From positions 682,001-746,000 of the forward strand of contig JAYKXP010000013.1 of the NCBI GenBank assembly GCA_037176845.1: a stretch of DNA of 64,000 bases, read 5' to 3'. How positions within the stretch are numbered: the stretch's first letter is position 1; every line of letters begins with the position of its first letter. The stretch comes from Paramarasmius palmivorus. Its lineage: Eukaryota > Basidiomycota > Agaricomycetes > Agaricales > Marasmiaceae. The notes under the pieces are model-generated. The model searched no databases, was not told the DNA's origin, and saw only the letters and a list, made by a program, of their open reading frames with translations. Below, in pieces: positions 11,341 through 23,895 of the stretch. The position numbers were made by a program, and so were the translations under genes.

Positions 11341-14300
11341 ATGGGCAGGAGAAAGAAAAGTCGATCAGACGAACCAAGTTACCAAGTCGGTGAGTACGCG
11401 TCTCATTGACTGTCGCGCTCGTAGTTGAGGCTTTCCAGAGGTTATTCTTGCGGCTGGAGTCAATGATGCCTGTGGATGGGTGAGTTTTGTACGTATCTCC
11501 AGGGTGCTTTGTTCGCTAACTTGCTGGTAACGCTATAGGAATATCTAATTAAGGTAGCTATTCGTTTTCTGCGGCGATTTGAAGGCCGTTTCTCAACACA
11601 TGATTTCAGTGGGCAGGTTATGACGATAGCGAAAACTCGTACGAGTCCTTGAGAATAATCCAAAACAGTCTCTCAATCAAATTCCAGATGGGAGCCCGCT
11701 GAAAATATCGAAGAAAACTGCAAACCCCTCATTGCAAGGTTTTGGGAACATATTGGGCACGATAACGAAGATTATCTTCCTGGTTATGAGTGTCGGGCAG
11801 AAGAGGCATGGATCAGTACGTACGTTCTTTGTTCTTTCAAGCGTTTTCTATCATGACACTTTGCCCCAAAGAGGAAGAGATGGCTAGATTTCATAAAGAC
11901 AACAAAACAACGGTATGGTCATTTTCCTTTCACATTATGCATCTACACAATCCTTGCTTTTTCAAGTCAAAGAAGAAATCGAAACGCAAGCTTTCAGTGG
12001 TGGTATACCTCTTTCATTCATCAAGCTTCAACAAGTGCTCATCAGCGATCGCAGAAAGCAGAATCGCCTTCTGATGACGAAGCAATACTTCGACCACCGA
12101 AGAAAAAAAGAGTAGGAAACTCGACAGAGACCGAGGATGATGTGGGTTGTTATCAAAGTTGACAGTCCAAGAATTCTGACTTGCTCTACGTAGGCCCCTC
12201 TCAAGCTCAAAACATCTATATCCAAAAAGGTATTCTTTCGTTCACTGCTGTACCTGTCAAGTATACTTAATCCCTCTAATAGGGGAAGCAAAAAGCTATC
12301 GCGGTACGATTGGTGCCACTTCAACCTCACAAAGAAATCTAAGTGTTTCGCTTCCAGCTCCCGAAGGAAAAGAACAAGGAATCTGTGAAGGCTGAAACTG
12401 GACCTTCCCTATTTTCCGATGACGATGTCACGATATCCCCCGACAACAGCCCAGCAAAACCTGCTTCAACAACAGCGTCCACATCCAAGCCGGTGGTGGG
12501 GAAGCGCAAACCCCCACCGTTGGTCATACCGAGCAAACAGGGCTCCGGAAATGTCCCAAAATCAGCTGGGGCACCTCCAAGTGCCAAGTCTGCTTCGCGA
12601 TCTGCGACTAATACTCCCATCATATCCTCTACGACACCTGGATTTCTCAAGCCGACTCGAAAAATACATCCAGTTCCGGACGAGTCAACAGTGGCATCGG
12701 GCAGTAATCTCTCTGTAAAGAATCGACTATCTGCTCATGCTATGCTTCCAACCCTTCCAAAGTCGAAAGACAAGGAGAAAGCCGGTGACGCACTTCGTCG
12801 AACCAATACTGCCCCGATACCCAAGAAGCCAATCGGGCTTACAATTGGATTCAAGAAGAAACCCCCGAGCTTATCTGTTAACCCTACTATCACAGATGAA
12901 GATATGGCGCCAAAGATACCGACATTCTCGCCGAATGTGCCAGCGCACTCTCCTACATCCACCACCCCTCTCAACTCGCCACCTCATCCCGCTTTGGACA
13001 CGACAATGACATCTCTCAACGGAGCGCCGTCACCTACACTGCTTCAGGGAGAGATATCACGCATTACCGACAGGCCCATGGCGATGTCGCCTATTGCTCA
13101 CGATCAAGATATGGGCGATGATGCAGCTAATCTATTCAACGATTCACATCGAGTTGATGAAGATCTTGATCCAGTACAGCGAGCACCGTACGTGGTCTTA
13201 TGTGATGCTGTAAAATTCCAGCTGACTCGGGTGTCAGCAATTCTGTGAGCGAGGTTGACTTATTTCTTGGCTCTGTCATGCCAGCAGAGTAAGTCTGTGC
13301 AATACTCGAAGATCTATCGGGGCTAATTGGCTATTATTCAGGATGGCTGCACCACTTGAACGTCCCATCGAGCAGCAGGATCAGTCTGACGAACTCGTTA
13401 CACCAGCACGAACATCTCTCGCCACCGGGTTGTCTTCGACACAGTCATTCCCGGGAAGGTAATTCAACGCCCATTCTGGTGGCGTCTTATACTGAATGGT
13501 TTCATAGGATTCAGAAGAAGTGGAAATGGACCGGGAGCGTTCTTATGCAATCATCTTCTGAACCTCAAATGCTTTGTCAGGCAACATTATTCGACGCTGA
13601 GCAACTCCAGCAGAATGGTATGCCGCTTCGTGTTGCATTGCCGGACGAACGAGACTTGGTGTTCCACAAATATCTTTCTTTAGAGTTGCTAGAGGATATA
13701 CTCGTTGCATGCAACCCGATGGAAGCCGCTGCGAGTTTGAAAGCGAAGGATGATGATGACCTGGAAGCGATAGAAAGATGGACAGGTTATTTAAAATACC
13801 ATAATCAGGTTGGCTATTCTGATGCTCAAATACTGCGAAGTACTAAAACGCGGATAGGTCGCGATGTCCCGAGTTGAGCTGGACGGTGTTTATGCCGGAA
13901 ACATTATTGTCGCACCATCCGACGCACAAGCATTGATGCAACGGCTCAATGTTTCTGCAAACCTCCTCAACAACAAGTCGCCGCTGGTCGCGGTTTTGCT
14001 CACATGGTCTTTATCTCGGGATGTCCGATCCGCTGACTGGAGGTCACCTTTCAAGGAACGTCTACGTCTTGCCGAGCAGATGAAGGCAGTCGATACTGAG
14101 CAAGACCCCGAATTCCAAGGCACGGTTTGGGACGAAGGAACACAGGAGCGAAACACCAAGACGAAGATGGCTATCCGAATCCTCAGGTTCCCCAAATGGC
14201 TACATGATCACATGCTTTCAGGAGAGAGGACATATTGTGTCTGGCCACCGCCCGAGCAACGAGATGTTGTCACAGAGTTAGAGGTGCAGCACCTCACCAC

Positions 14301-15292
14301 CATCCTCGCGAAGTATCCACTGGCTCAGTGCAGGGACTTGACGGAACCGAACATGCGTGTAGTTTTCATCCATGCAAGAGCTCAAGGCACCATCGAGAAG
14401 ATTCAGTATCTGAATGAGTGGAGGGCAAAGAGGATTGAAACGATGTTTGTCGTCTTTGGGTCCTGCTCGACAACGTCCTATGGAAGTGATTGGAGAAGAG
14501 GCTTCTGGGAGATTTATCCAATAGGTAAAGGTTTTCTACCTTGACTAGCAGATGATCCTAAGCGTGTATCTGAAATAGGTGGTGTCCTCACGTTCACAGC
14601 AGGAGTGTTGCTGAGCAACCCTTGCGAATTGTACCGCAAGGTGCAACAAATCGCTCACCACCCCCTTTGGACGGGCTATATTGTCCCCAGTGTTCTTGGG
14701 ATGGCCGTTAAGCTTGCGTATAAAGATAGGTGTGGGGATCCCCTGGAGGATTTTGATAAGTACGGATCATTGGTTTCCTGGTGCATTGCTGAGTTCTGAC
14801 CGATTTGAACAGAGGCAATTTTCCCTTCCTTTTCCTCCTCAATGCTGTTGAAGATGGCCATTTCTCCTTAATGAGGGCACCACCCTCGCCTGAAGACCAT
14901 CAAGCTCTAACCACTCAATGGCTTGATGCTCAGATCGATCACGTGACGAGGGACAGTCGAGAAACACTTGGCTTCTGCCTCAACGAGTTCCTGAGGTCCT
15001 ATGGAAATGTGCCCGAAGAGAGGTGGGAAAGGGTACTCGAGGAGGAAATCTCGGACGATCTGAGGAAGATGCAAATTCAACCCAAAGTGATGGAGGATTA
15101 CAGAAGGTTTGTGGTATTGTGCGATGAAGAGAAGGAAGACACTTTACACGGAGTATGTGCAGTCTTCTCTTTACTCTGGAATAAAGTGCTAACTACGAAT
15201 GATGCCAGCTGGAATGGACAACACCGACTTTGTTCGAATTTCAGGATAACCTCGACAGGGGAACACCCCCACCTGACTCGCCACTTTGGTGA
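11341..15292 (+). CDS. Chromodomain protein, possibly Chp1-like heterochromatin factor
   Basis: Short exons starting at the ATG at 11341 splice into a complete chromodomain at about residues 14-65: YQVEVILA, then EYLIKWAGYDDSENSWEP, then AENIEENCKPLIARFW. The three aromatic-cage positions (Tyr in YQVE, Trp and Tyr in KWAGY) are present, so binding of methylated H3K9 is plausible. A basic tract (PPKKKR) and a long Ser/Pro/Lys-rich linker follow. The C-terminal half is folded-looking: a KKWKWTGSVLM...LPDERDL region resembling a SPOC-type barrel, and a region with RVVFIHARAQGT, MFVVFGSCST and IYPIGGVLTFTAGVL. That order (chromodomain, linker, SPOC-like, PIN-like) recalls fission yeast Chp1 of the RITS complex; this equivalence is inference. 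The last exon ends EWTTPTLFEF...PPDSPLW with TGA at 15290-15292. At least ten short introns are needed; several in the middle (12100-12340, 13190-13360) are uncertain. Confidence 0.7.
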
Positions 15293-15648
15293 TTTGAGTA
15301 TTCTCATTGTCATGTTAGCTGTAGCCATTAGTATTTTCTTGGTTTGTATCGATACTTAACGTGCGTCGTGACTTTTTTATCTTGTTCACTGAAGTGGATC
15401 ACGACATGATGGATTCGAACGAGTACAACACTTTGATATTGCCTGCGCATAGACTGGAGGATGAGACTAAACGATAGATGGTTCCGAGTAAAAACTGCTG
15501 GGTATGTGTTACAAGTTGATATCTAATAAGGTCAAAAAATAGATCGCAATACTGAAAAGTAAATTATATCATTAAATGAAAACGACCGGAGGTGCGCCAT
15601 CGAGAAACAACCGTGAAGAAGGTATGATGTATGACGAGTTAGAGAATG
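15293..15648. other. Convergent intergenic region
   Basis: About 350 bp between the 3' ends of the chromodomain gene (+) and the kinesin gene (-). It should hold both polyadenylation regions; nothing else is seen. Confidence 0.4.
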
Positions 15649-18600
15649 TCATGATGGGAGACGAGTCGGATCGAGCTTTGCAACCCAAGACAGTTTCTCT
15701 TTCTGATTTGGGGCCGCAAGCGCATGAGAGTTCGAAGCTGTGAACAACGTGAAAGAGAACGGTTTCTGCGAAGGTGCGAGTGAGTCGATATCATTTTCTC
15801 TGAGAGGATGTTTGAGACTTACCCCGAGAAGGGCTTCCTTTTGCGGGTCGCTCTCGACGTTGACACCCGTGAGAGTTACGACACCAACTTCCTCGAGCTC
15901 ATTTGAATGAGTGTACATGTGTAGATAGGGTCTGATAGTCCAGAAATAAGGCAATCAGCAGCCTACCCAAGTCGTGGCAATGATAACGTACCTCCTCAGT
16001 ACAAACCACCGCTTCTCCCAGACATTTTGTATGGCATCTGTCAAGATTAAAAGATGTCCCTTCTTGGTAGTACCGTCACTAGGTTGAGGGTACTTGTCAG
16101 ATACAGAGTATCAGTACTCAGAGAAGTGCTCACCTTCGTGTGATGATTTTGGTCTCTGATATCAGTTTTATTCCTTCCAGTGATTCAATGCTCGGCGGTT
16201 TTTTGCTAATTGTACTTTCTTCATCAGAAGGTTCCTGACTCAAGACAATCTGACAGAACGGCATGAGACTGGAGTTTACAATGAATAGAAAAACTTACAT
16301 CTCCGTGATGGCCAAATCGTTTTCGCCACAAATCGAGGGACATTTTTATCAAATGGTCAGCGCGCCATGCAATGGCATCAGGCTGAATGGGTTTTGTCGG
16401 CGCGGCAGCAAGAATGACACGGATGGCCTGTACGTCTGCCGCTTTCCGTTCCATCTGCACTAATCTGGAATAATCTTCTACGACAGAGATTCCCCGAGGT
16501 TTCCACAACCCCAATGTTTCTTCCCCGCGAACGTACTTCTCGGCGGTATCGAGGCGCCATAGATCTTTGGGTGACCGTGTGAGAGGCGGTGATAGCCGAA
16601 CGTGGAAAAGACTGCTTGATTTCGACAAAATCTTGCTCGAGCCAAAAAAGTTGAGTAGCTTCGATGGTGGGCGTGCGTCTCGCGTGGCAATGGCGACGGC
16701 AATGTCCATATTGAACTGTACCGGATCCGCACACGTCTCTACGGCGACGGCAAAGCTCAGCTGAACCAATATTCGCTGATTGGCTGCTGTAACTCTGTTT
16801 AGAAGGGCAGAGTCGTGCACGCTGGAGTCCCATAGTACTTGGCCTGATAAAGCACCTGTACCATCCTGCTTGAATTCCACAGTCTGGTCCTTGAGAAGAG
16901 GTAACGTCACCAGCGCCTTGGATTCAGATTCGTGAATACGTCCCTTTGGGTCCAGTAACCTGACGTTGCCCATCCTAACCTTGGTCAACTCAATCCACGG
17001 GAACTGTTGACCAGAGTTGGATGACAGCGATATGACGACGCGGCGTTGCAATCCTTGATGTAGTGAGAAACAACCTGGATCAAGAGGCCCTTGTGAAACA
17101 ACGGCCACTGGAACATATTGTCCATCTGGTGCCAATTCACAGACTTGTACCCAAGCCGCAATATCATGCGTCTGCTGCACCACAAAGTCGGTTTCTGACC
17201 GTCGCATGGGAGGAGCACTTGTAGACCGACCTTCAGATGAAGGACTGCTAGTGCCAGACAACCTGGGGACTATCTTCTGTTCTCTCATCTCATCCCAACG
17301 TTCAAGACGCTCAAGATAAGTAGGAGTAACGGAAGCGAAAAACTCGATTGGTGCATAACCGTTCCGTAGGTGGTTGAGGACTTTCGTCGTGGCAGCTATT
17401 GAGAAGCTACGACGGAACTTCAACTCGGAGAGAGATGACGACTCCAGATCAATGGCGGTCGAGGGAAATACTTCTTCCGTGGCTATACTTGGGCCGACGA
17501 AGGAAGATAATCGGACCTGGAGATGGACTGAGTTGAAATCGTGGTGGGAGAGGCCCTTGACTGAATCAATAGTCAGGAAGAAGCTGAGTTTGCTTCCGGT
17601 GGGGACCACGCCCGGCACCGGAGAGGCGGATCTGGTGGGAGGTGCCGACGAATGTCTAGACGGTGTTACAACGTTGACCAGTTTGAGATCTATTCGGCAA
17701 GAACCTATAGCCTCCGAGGTATATCGGCAAAATATAGGAACCGTGGAGGTAGAGGACAGGCGTCTGGATAAAGGAGCGAGGGAAAGTAGTGCATTGCCAA
17801 TGAATGAGTATTCCGGAGGCGGTGAGTCGTAAAATGCTTCATCAGAAGAGAAATGCTGGGTATAGGAGGGTCTATCGATATAGGTAGTGAGATTCCGCAT
17901 CCGTTGTAATTGTTGTTGCAGACGATCTAGAGACCAAACGTACACCGCAGTGTGACGTTTGTCTAGTACCTTAACAGCGACCGATGGTTGGGTTGCGGAA
18001 CGAAGTACGGGATCAGACACGTCTCCAAACTGGTCGAGTCCGGCAATGGTGTCCACTGAAGACGCTGGAGCTGCCAATGAACCACCGGACGATATCGCAA
18101 AGTTGTATGTCACATCTTTGCCGAGCTCCTTGCTGTTGGCGTGTTAGCCATGGCTTCGAGAGGGCTAAGTCTAGACTAACCTGATGACATTGGCTTCTTT
18201 GAGTAGGACGGCACTCGAAAGCACGGCTTCGGCCATTGAAAACGAACGATGAGCTCGCCACTTGTCAAGCACCTTCCGGATGAGTCTCAATTGCCGTGCT
18301 GTATATATCACTGGCTCGAACTGCCCCGTCTCCAGGTCTGATTCTCCACGAGCACGAGCGTCGATCATCCTCTTCATCTGCATCCTCACCATACGCAACT
18401 GGTGTTCCATATGTTCCTTTTCCACCTTGAGATCCTCAGCCTCCGTCGAAGACTCGGCGATAGCTTGTAGTCGGTTCTCCAGTTGATGTTGAACATCCTT
18501 TAGGGGACCATCCCCTATATCAGGACTATCCTGAAGACTAGGTGGGACATCCACGCTCGTATCGTCTGTTGTCGCATCACTAGAAAATGGACGGCCAGTT

Positions 18601-21600
18601 TCACTCCAGACATCATCGACTTGACTGAGACTGCTTTCTGGGCGTCCCTTCAAGTGATGCTCTCGTAATGTCTTTGCCTTGGTGACCTTCTCAAAGAGCT
18701 TATTCAAGTCGTCATCGGGGAGACTGTCCAGCGTAGGATCTAAACCAAGACGAGCGAATGCAGCTTCTCGTTGGGCGAAAGTCCAATCTACGTCATCTTG
18801 GTCTAGTGACGAGACTGGAGAGTCTGGTCGCGTAGCTGGCGAGGCTTCGCCGCCATTCTCTATGTCGCCAGCGGAGACACTAAGCGCTAGATTAGACTTT
18901 GCCGTAGCACGATCACGTTGTTTGCGTATTTCCTCAGGGTTATTAAACCGGAAGACATGGTTGTCACCTATAGATATGCCGCGTTGAGAAATGACAGATA
19001 CAGATGCGCGGCAGATGAAACACACCCAGAATAATACGGAAACCGGAACGAAGTTTTTGGGGCTATAGAAAGATTCTTAGATGCAAATTGTAATAGCACG
19101 CTAAAAGCTTACTTGGTCTGGTGATACCCGTTTGCCGTTAAGGAACTGTTGACAATTTGCTTCAGCTCACGATATCAGGTGTGATAAAGATTTAGAAGCA
19201 CATACGGTGACGCTATCCGGTAAAGCATGAAGCAGAACCTTCCCATCTGTGTTCTCGAAATAACAGTGATCCTCGAGGATATTATCACCGCTCAGCCGAA
19301 TAGCTGCGGGCTTTTCACTGTCCATCCGGCCGACCTAGGGCAGAGGGCTTCAGGCACGAAAAACGCCACAAAGAGAGGTGGCTTACCACCGTCTTTCCGG
19401 GTTTGAGTTGATAGATAAGGCATTCACTCATCAAGGGATCTGCCAGTGGCATGAGATAATTGAACGGAAAAACCTAAGACCGACAAACCTTCGTTCTAGA
19501 GGTAGAAATCCCATACGTCGTGTAAGTACATATTCAGCCTGAACTCGTGTACAAATCTCACCAAGTTCACCAGATGAGGTATCTAAGAAATTGTTCAATC
19601 ACATCATTCGGCGTTCCGCATATGAACGAGCTCACCCTCTTCGGCGTGTGTACGCCAACCATGTTCTTTTCAACTGAAATACCCAATTCCTCCAACGCCT
19701 GTTCACGTTCTTTCTGGATCTCCTGCGTCCTCTGTAGTTTCTCCTCCCACGTCTCATTCAAGCTTTGCATCAATTTCTCACTGGTTTCCATCTGCTCCTG
19801 AAGTTCCGCTTTCGTAACAGTCTTGATACGACCATCCTTAGTTTGATATGTGACCTTTTGCTTCTCAGGTGGAACCTTGGGATCAAAGGTATCCTCGCCA
19901 GCTGAACTCGCCACACGAGCTAATCATCCAGGAGGCAATTTGTCAGTATGTCGTCATACGGAAGACATCCAAAGCACATACCTCTGAGCATCTCCAACTC
20001 CTCTTTGAGCTCGCGAACAAGCTTCGCATTCGGATCCTCATTGACCACAGCCTTGTTCTTGATCTTCTTTGCCTGATCTGCGTATCGCAAGGTACTCAAA
20101 GTTTCTTCGTAATCAGCAGGAGAAATAGCTGCAATCATCGCGGTCTTGGAGTTACCACCCAGACTGTCCTTCAGTAACCATGTCAAGACCTATTTTGATA
20201 GTTAGCATTGGGAATAGAATGTGATACGCGATACGCACTGAATCACGGTATGGTATGAAGTCATCGCCCTTTCCCTTCTTCCCTTTCTTCCCTTCGTTCC
20301 CGCTTGCCGTAGCTAGTGAAGAAATGACCTTTCCTAGAGTAGTGAGTGACTTGTTAATGTTGGCACCCTCTTTCAACCGTTGCCCTGTAGCGCCTGTGGA
20401 ATTAGCTCGCTCGGATCCAGCCAAGTCGACCAAACTAGAAATAGCTATCTCAGCCGACAGAGGACAAACCTGATGAGACATCTACTGACTTGATTCGTGA
20501 TACCTTCTCGGTGTCTAGGTTCGTGTCAACGTCGTGTCGTTTCATGGTCAGGAGGAGGGTGAACACGGCATGTGAACGCGACGATCTGGAGACGGGGATT
20601 AGTATACTGCCCTCGCGGTGGTGAGGGAGCAAACTCACGTCTCGTTCATGTTCGTCGCAGCGACTGTTCGTGCCTTGTTTCCCTCGTCCATGAGCGTCAT
20701 CATTTCGTCGTAGCTGCTTACGACAAGCTTGGATAGATCTTCTACGTATGGACCCAAGCTTGGATGTTCTCGAACGCGGAGATTTCCGGTGTTCTTTGGG
20801 TTGAGAAGATCCCGTACTTTTTCGTTGTAAATCTGGTGACGTCGGATAAGTTAATGAATGGAAGTTATATGGGCGCCAAGCGATGTACTTCGATGTAAGA
20901 GACTTCAACCGTGAAGTTGACATTGGGGTCTGCTGCCTTTCGATCTTCTACTCGAACAAATAGCTCTGAACAGGTGAGGGGAATTATACCCTTGTCGGGG
21001 CCATCTGCAGGAATGGGTTATTACCAACGAGAGGGGGAACGATATTCTTGACGACATACACCCCATCATACTACATATCGAATGTAAGCACTCTGATGTG
21101 TTTCTTGGAACGATTTTCAACGCACCTGTATGACTTTCCCGAACCTATTGCACAAAACCTCTGTTAACACCGCAATCCGTGCAAAACACTGAAGCCTTCA
21201 TACCAGTCTGTCCGTCTATTTAAAGAAACAAGATTTTGAACAGTCAAAAATTCGGTAATCACGGAGGCTTGGGGCTACTCACAAGCCAAAATACACGCAT
21301 TAAATCCAGCAAAACCATGGTCCAACAACTCTTTCCCCAAATCATCGTACAGCGTTTGTTGTGAACAGTATTGAGGTTCATCCCTTGGACCAGCAGACCA
21401 GTAACTCTTGTCAAAACTAAAGGCCATTGTCTTCCTCTCTGTTGCGCGTTTGACGTCCTGTGCAGAACCAGCTTCTGGGGGGTCGAGGAAAGTTTGGTTT
21501 CCTTGCATTCGAATGAGCGGCTTTGCGCCTCGCGCCAGTTCTGTTTAGAGTAAAGCATGCGAATTTCCAGTTCAAGGAGACTCTTTGGGCAGTACAAAAG

Positions 21601-21672
21601 GGACGTACCTCTCGAGTTGAGCGGTCTACATCGCACAACGACCTTGATGTTTCCGTCGCCAGCCTCGGCCAT
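15649..21672 (-). CDS. Kinesin-3 motor protein (UncA/Unc-104/KIF1 type)
   Basis: Plus-end-directed microtubule motor expected to move endosomes and vesicles. The protein starts [20 protein letters not shown] at 21672. Motor hallmarks appear in order across several short exons: P-loop GQTGSGKSYSMMG assembled from very small exons (about 21060-21300), [13 protein letters not shown] (switch I), [10 protein letters not shown] (switch II), and [24 protein letters not shown] kinesin-3 neck and coiled coil follow (KELLEMLR-type heptads, [20 protein letters not shown]). An FHA domain spans about 19500-18960 ([28 protein letters not shown]). The long central/C-terminal part (18171-19025 and 16224-18113) has a kinesin-associated region and a DUF3694-like region. 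A PH domain closes the protein ([36 protein letters not shown]), which in this class binds phosphoinositides on cargo. Length is about 1,600 residues, as expected. It is apparently intact. Confidence 0.92.
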
Positions 21673-22788
21673 TTCTATTTGATTAGGGGAGCAGCTTTAC
21701 AGCAGAAGCAGCCGTACGCTCTTCACGAGGTTCGGCGAGAGATTCTAAGGAGAGGAAATGTTGAAAAATATTGTATGGAAAGACGGTTATGGTTAAGGAA
21801 CAAAAATGGGCGCGTTACTACGCAGTGGCTGTGCTGCCTCTCAATAAGAATCGCTCCTATATATCTCACCAATACCTCGCTACCACGGACAACTCTATTC
21901 ACCCAAATTGCCAATGTTCATCTTATATTCTTACCTATCGGGCTTCTATCAAACACTATCGTTTTGTATATTGTCCTTTGTGCGGTTCAATTTGGCCAAA
22001 GACGTCAACTTGTGGATTCAACGTCGTTCAAAGTTCACTTTATCGTGCTGTGTTCTTCAACTGCCTCGACGTTGGGAGTTTGCTCTCATCACTCAGCTGC
22101 ACCTCATTTTTATAGCGCTAAATATTGTAGCCTTGAACCATATTTCTTGCCGTTTTAAAAGTGACTTAGTACTTGGCCACCTACCCAATCCTTGTATTCC
22201 CACTCGAATACCTTTGCAATCTTTCTGCACCATCCAGAACTCTACCACCTCGATATCTGTAAAATCCCGCCTACAGCAGTTCTCTTGGGTATCTTCGGTT
22301 TCCTGGCAAACTTTTTAGCGTGTTGCAAGCTCGTCGCAGGCTTCTTCCGGCGGCTCTCGGACCGTAGACTCGAACCACTCGCTGCGGCAGAGTTTCGAAG
22401 GTAGTCCTACCACAGCAGGCAAGTATTCAAAAGTCTCGGTTCTATATGCTGGACTTATACAAAACTTATGGGAGGTCTGAGCATAAGTCTTGCATATGGT
22501 CCGAAAATTCGGGTAAGGGTGGCATAAGAAAAGGCCCGGAGACTTATGCGTTCTTGCCCCCAGTGTACGCGCCGGTGAAGGGAGGGCCCTAAGGTCCCAT
22601 CACCGTGCAAAGTGGCTGGTGTCGACTCCAAGGAAGTGCATGGATCATTGGGGAATTCCGACTTCTTCAATGGTCTCAGTAGATATCTTGTCGAGTTGTC
22701 TCCGAAAGTACTACCGCCGCGAGCAGCCTACTTATGAGAAGGGCGAATCTCCAATGAGTTGGCAAATGTTGTACATTAGTTGTGTTCT
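21673..22788. other. Intergenic, kinesin promoter side
   Basis: About 1.1 kb, AT-rich near 21780-22200. Overlapping open frames on both strands have no recognisable features. It holds the kinesin upstream region and the 3' flank of the truncated family copy at 22789. Confidence 0.45.
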
Positions 22789-23895
22789 TTACAACTTCGG
22801 TTTTTCGTCAGACATCGTCCCAGTATATTCATCCTCTGCCCAGGCCGCACGGGCCTTCCTCCTCCTTGCAAGCCAATCGTGGACGGCAACATCTAATGGG
22901 TCCACCACTTCCGAACGCAAACCATCCTCAATCATATCTAGTCTGTCCTCGATTACATCGTCCTGGTAGTCACAGGCAATATCACCATAGGAACAATGAA
23001 CCCACAAGGAAAGCCTAAAATGCGCGCGTAGAAAAACCATATTCCTTTCATCGACTTGGACAGAACAGCTGTTCAACAGATTTTCGGATTCGGCCGAGAT
23101 ACCAGGGAAAGTGATAATCTTACTATTCCCCCTCTAAGTACTTCGTCAGACGTAGAGACCATTCCTGAACATAGGGGGCAACCTACCGCGAGATCCACAG
23201 TAAAATTATGCCTCTTGTAATCATTGATAAGCGAGCTAGGAAGAAGAACGAGGTTCTCCGGAGCGTTGACCTTCTGACGGTTTTCATATAGTTCAGGACT
23301 CAACTACATAACTAGTCTCAGCCATCACACAGCAGCCACGAAAGAAACTAGCAACTTACAATGCAAAAATCACAATGGGGCGTTACGATCCACGTCGTCT
23401 CAAGCGACTCGCTTGAGACCTGCTTCATGTCCTTGATGACGCAAGTGGGTTGCTGGCCTGTTATTAGGGGCTTTCTGCAATTCAATATAATTTACGAACG
23501 TTATGAAAAGAAGACACACACTACTTTGCCCCACAATCGCTCATACATCTCCATCGGCCAAGGAGCACCGCCGGCACAGTAATACCCACTTATCGAAGTC
23601 ATCTCAATGCAATAGTTCCCCGGATGCCAAGGTTGTTGCAGGTCTATTGTTTCCCATGGAATAGACTTCCCATTGATAGGCAGATAGGTCAAAAGAGACG
23701 TATGCACAACTTCGCATGGTCGAGGATTGAGGTTGGCACTGGGGTCGTTCATGACTATCACGCCAAGCCATTGTAGAAGTTCTACTTTGGTGAGCGAAAA
23801 CCGCCTAGAATTGAAACCTTGATAGCGTTAGCCACTCGTTGAAAATTGAAGATGTTGCTAAGACGAACCAAAAAGTAAATTGCCTGGATGGTCTC
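22789..23895 (-). pseudogene. Copy A of an unrecognised dispersed gene family, truncated in exon 1
   Basis: Four exons are readable on the minus strand. Exon 2 begins RRFSLTKVELLQWLG and contains NDPSANLNP, SIPWETIDLQQPW and HPGNYCIEM. Next come CVIKDMKQ...ESLETTWI, then PENLVLLPSSLINDYKRH, then IITFPGISAESENLLNSC, ending SDEKPKL and a stop at 22789. All match copy B (38840-41285) exon by exon, with the same intron positions. Homology to copy B includes intron 1 and the last bases of exon 1 (gatccagg-like and the ggttcgtc donor), then stops at about 23895, where a RecQ-type helicase remnant starts. The first 30-odd residues with the EGWDTFFF motif are missing. Downstream exons are open and could still be expressed from the internal Met at about 23761, so this may be a truncated gene rather than a dead one. 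Function is unknown. Confidence 0.6.

Noticed and set aside
12339..12974. Minus-strand Gly/Asp-rich frames opposite the chromodomain gene linker
   Set aside because: Antisense shadows of a Ser/Pro/Lys-rich coding linker.
21523..22404. Several overlapping plus-strand frames upstream of kinesin
   Set aside because: AT-rich, first part overlaps kinesin exon 1, no recognisable protein features.
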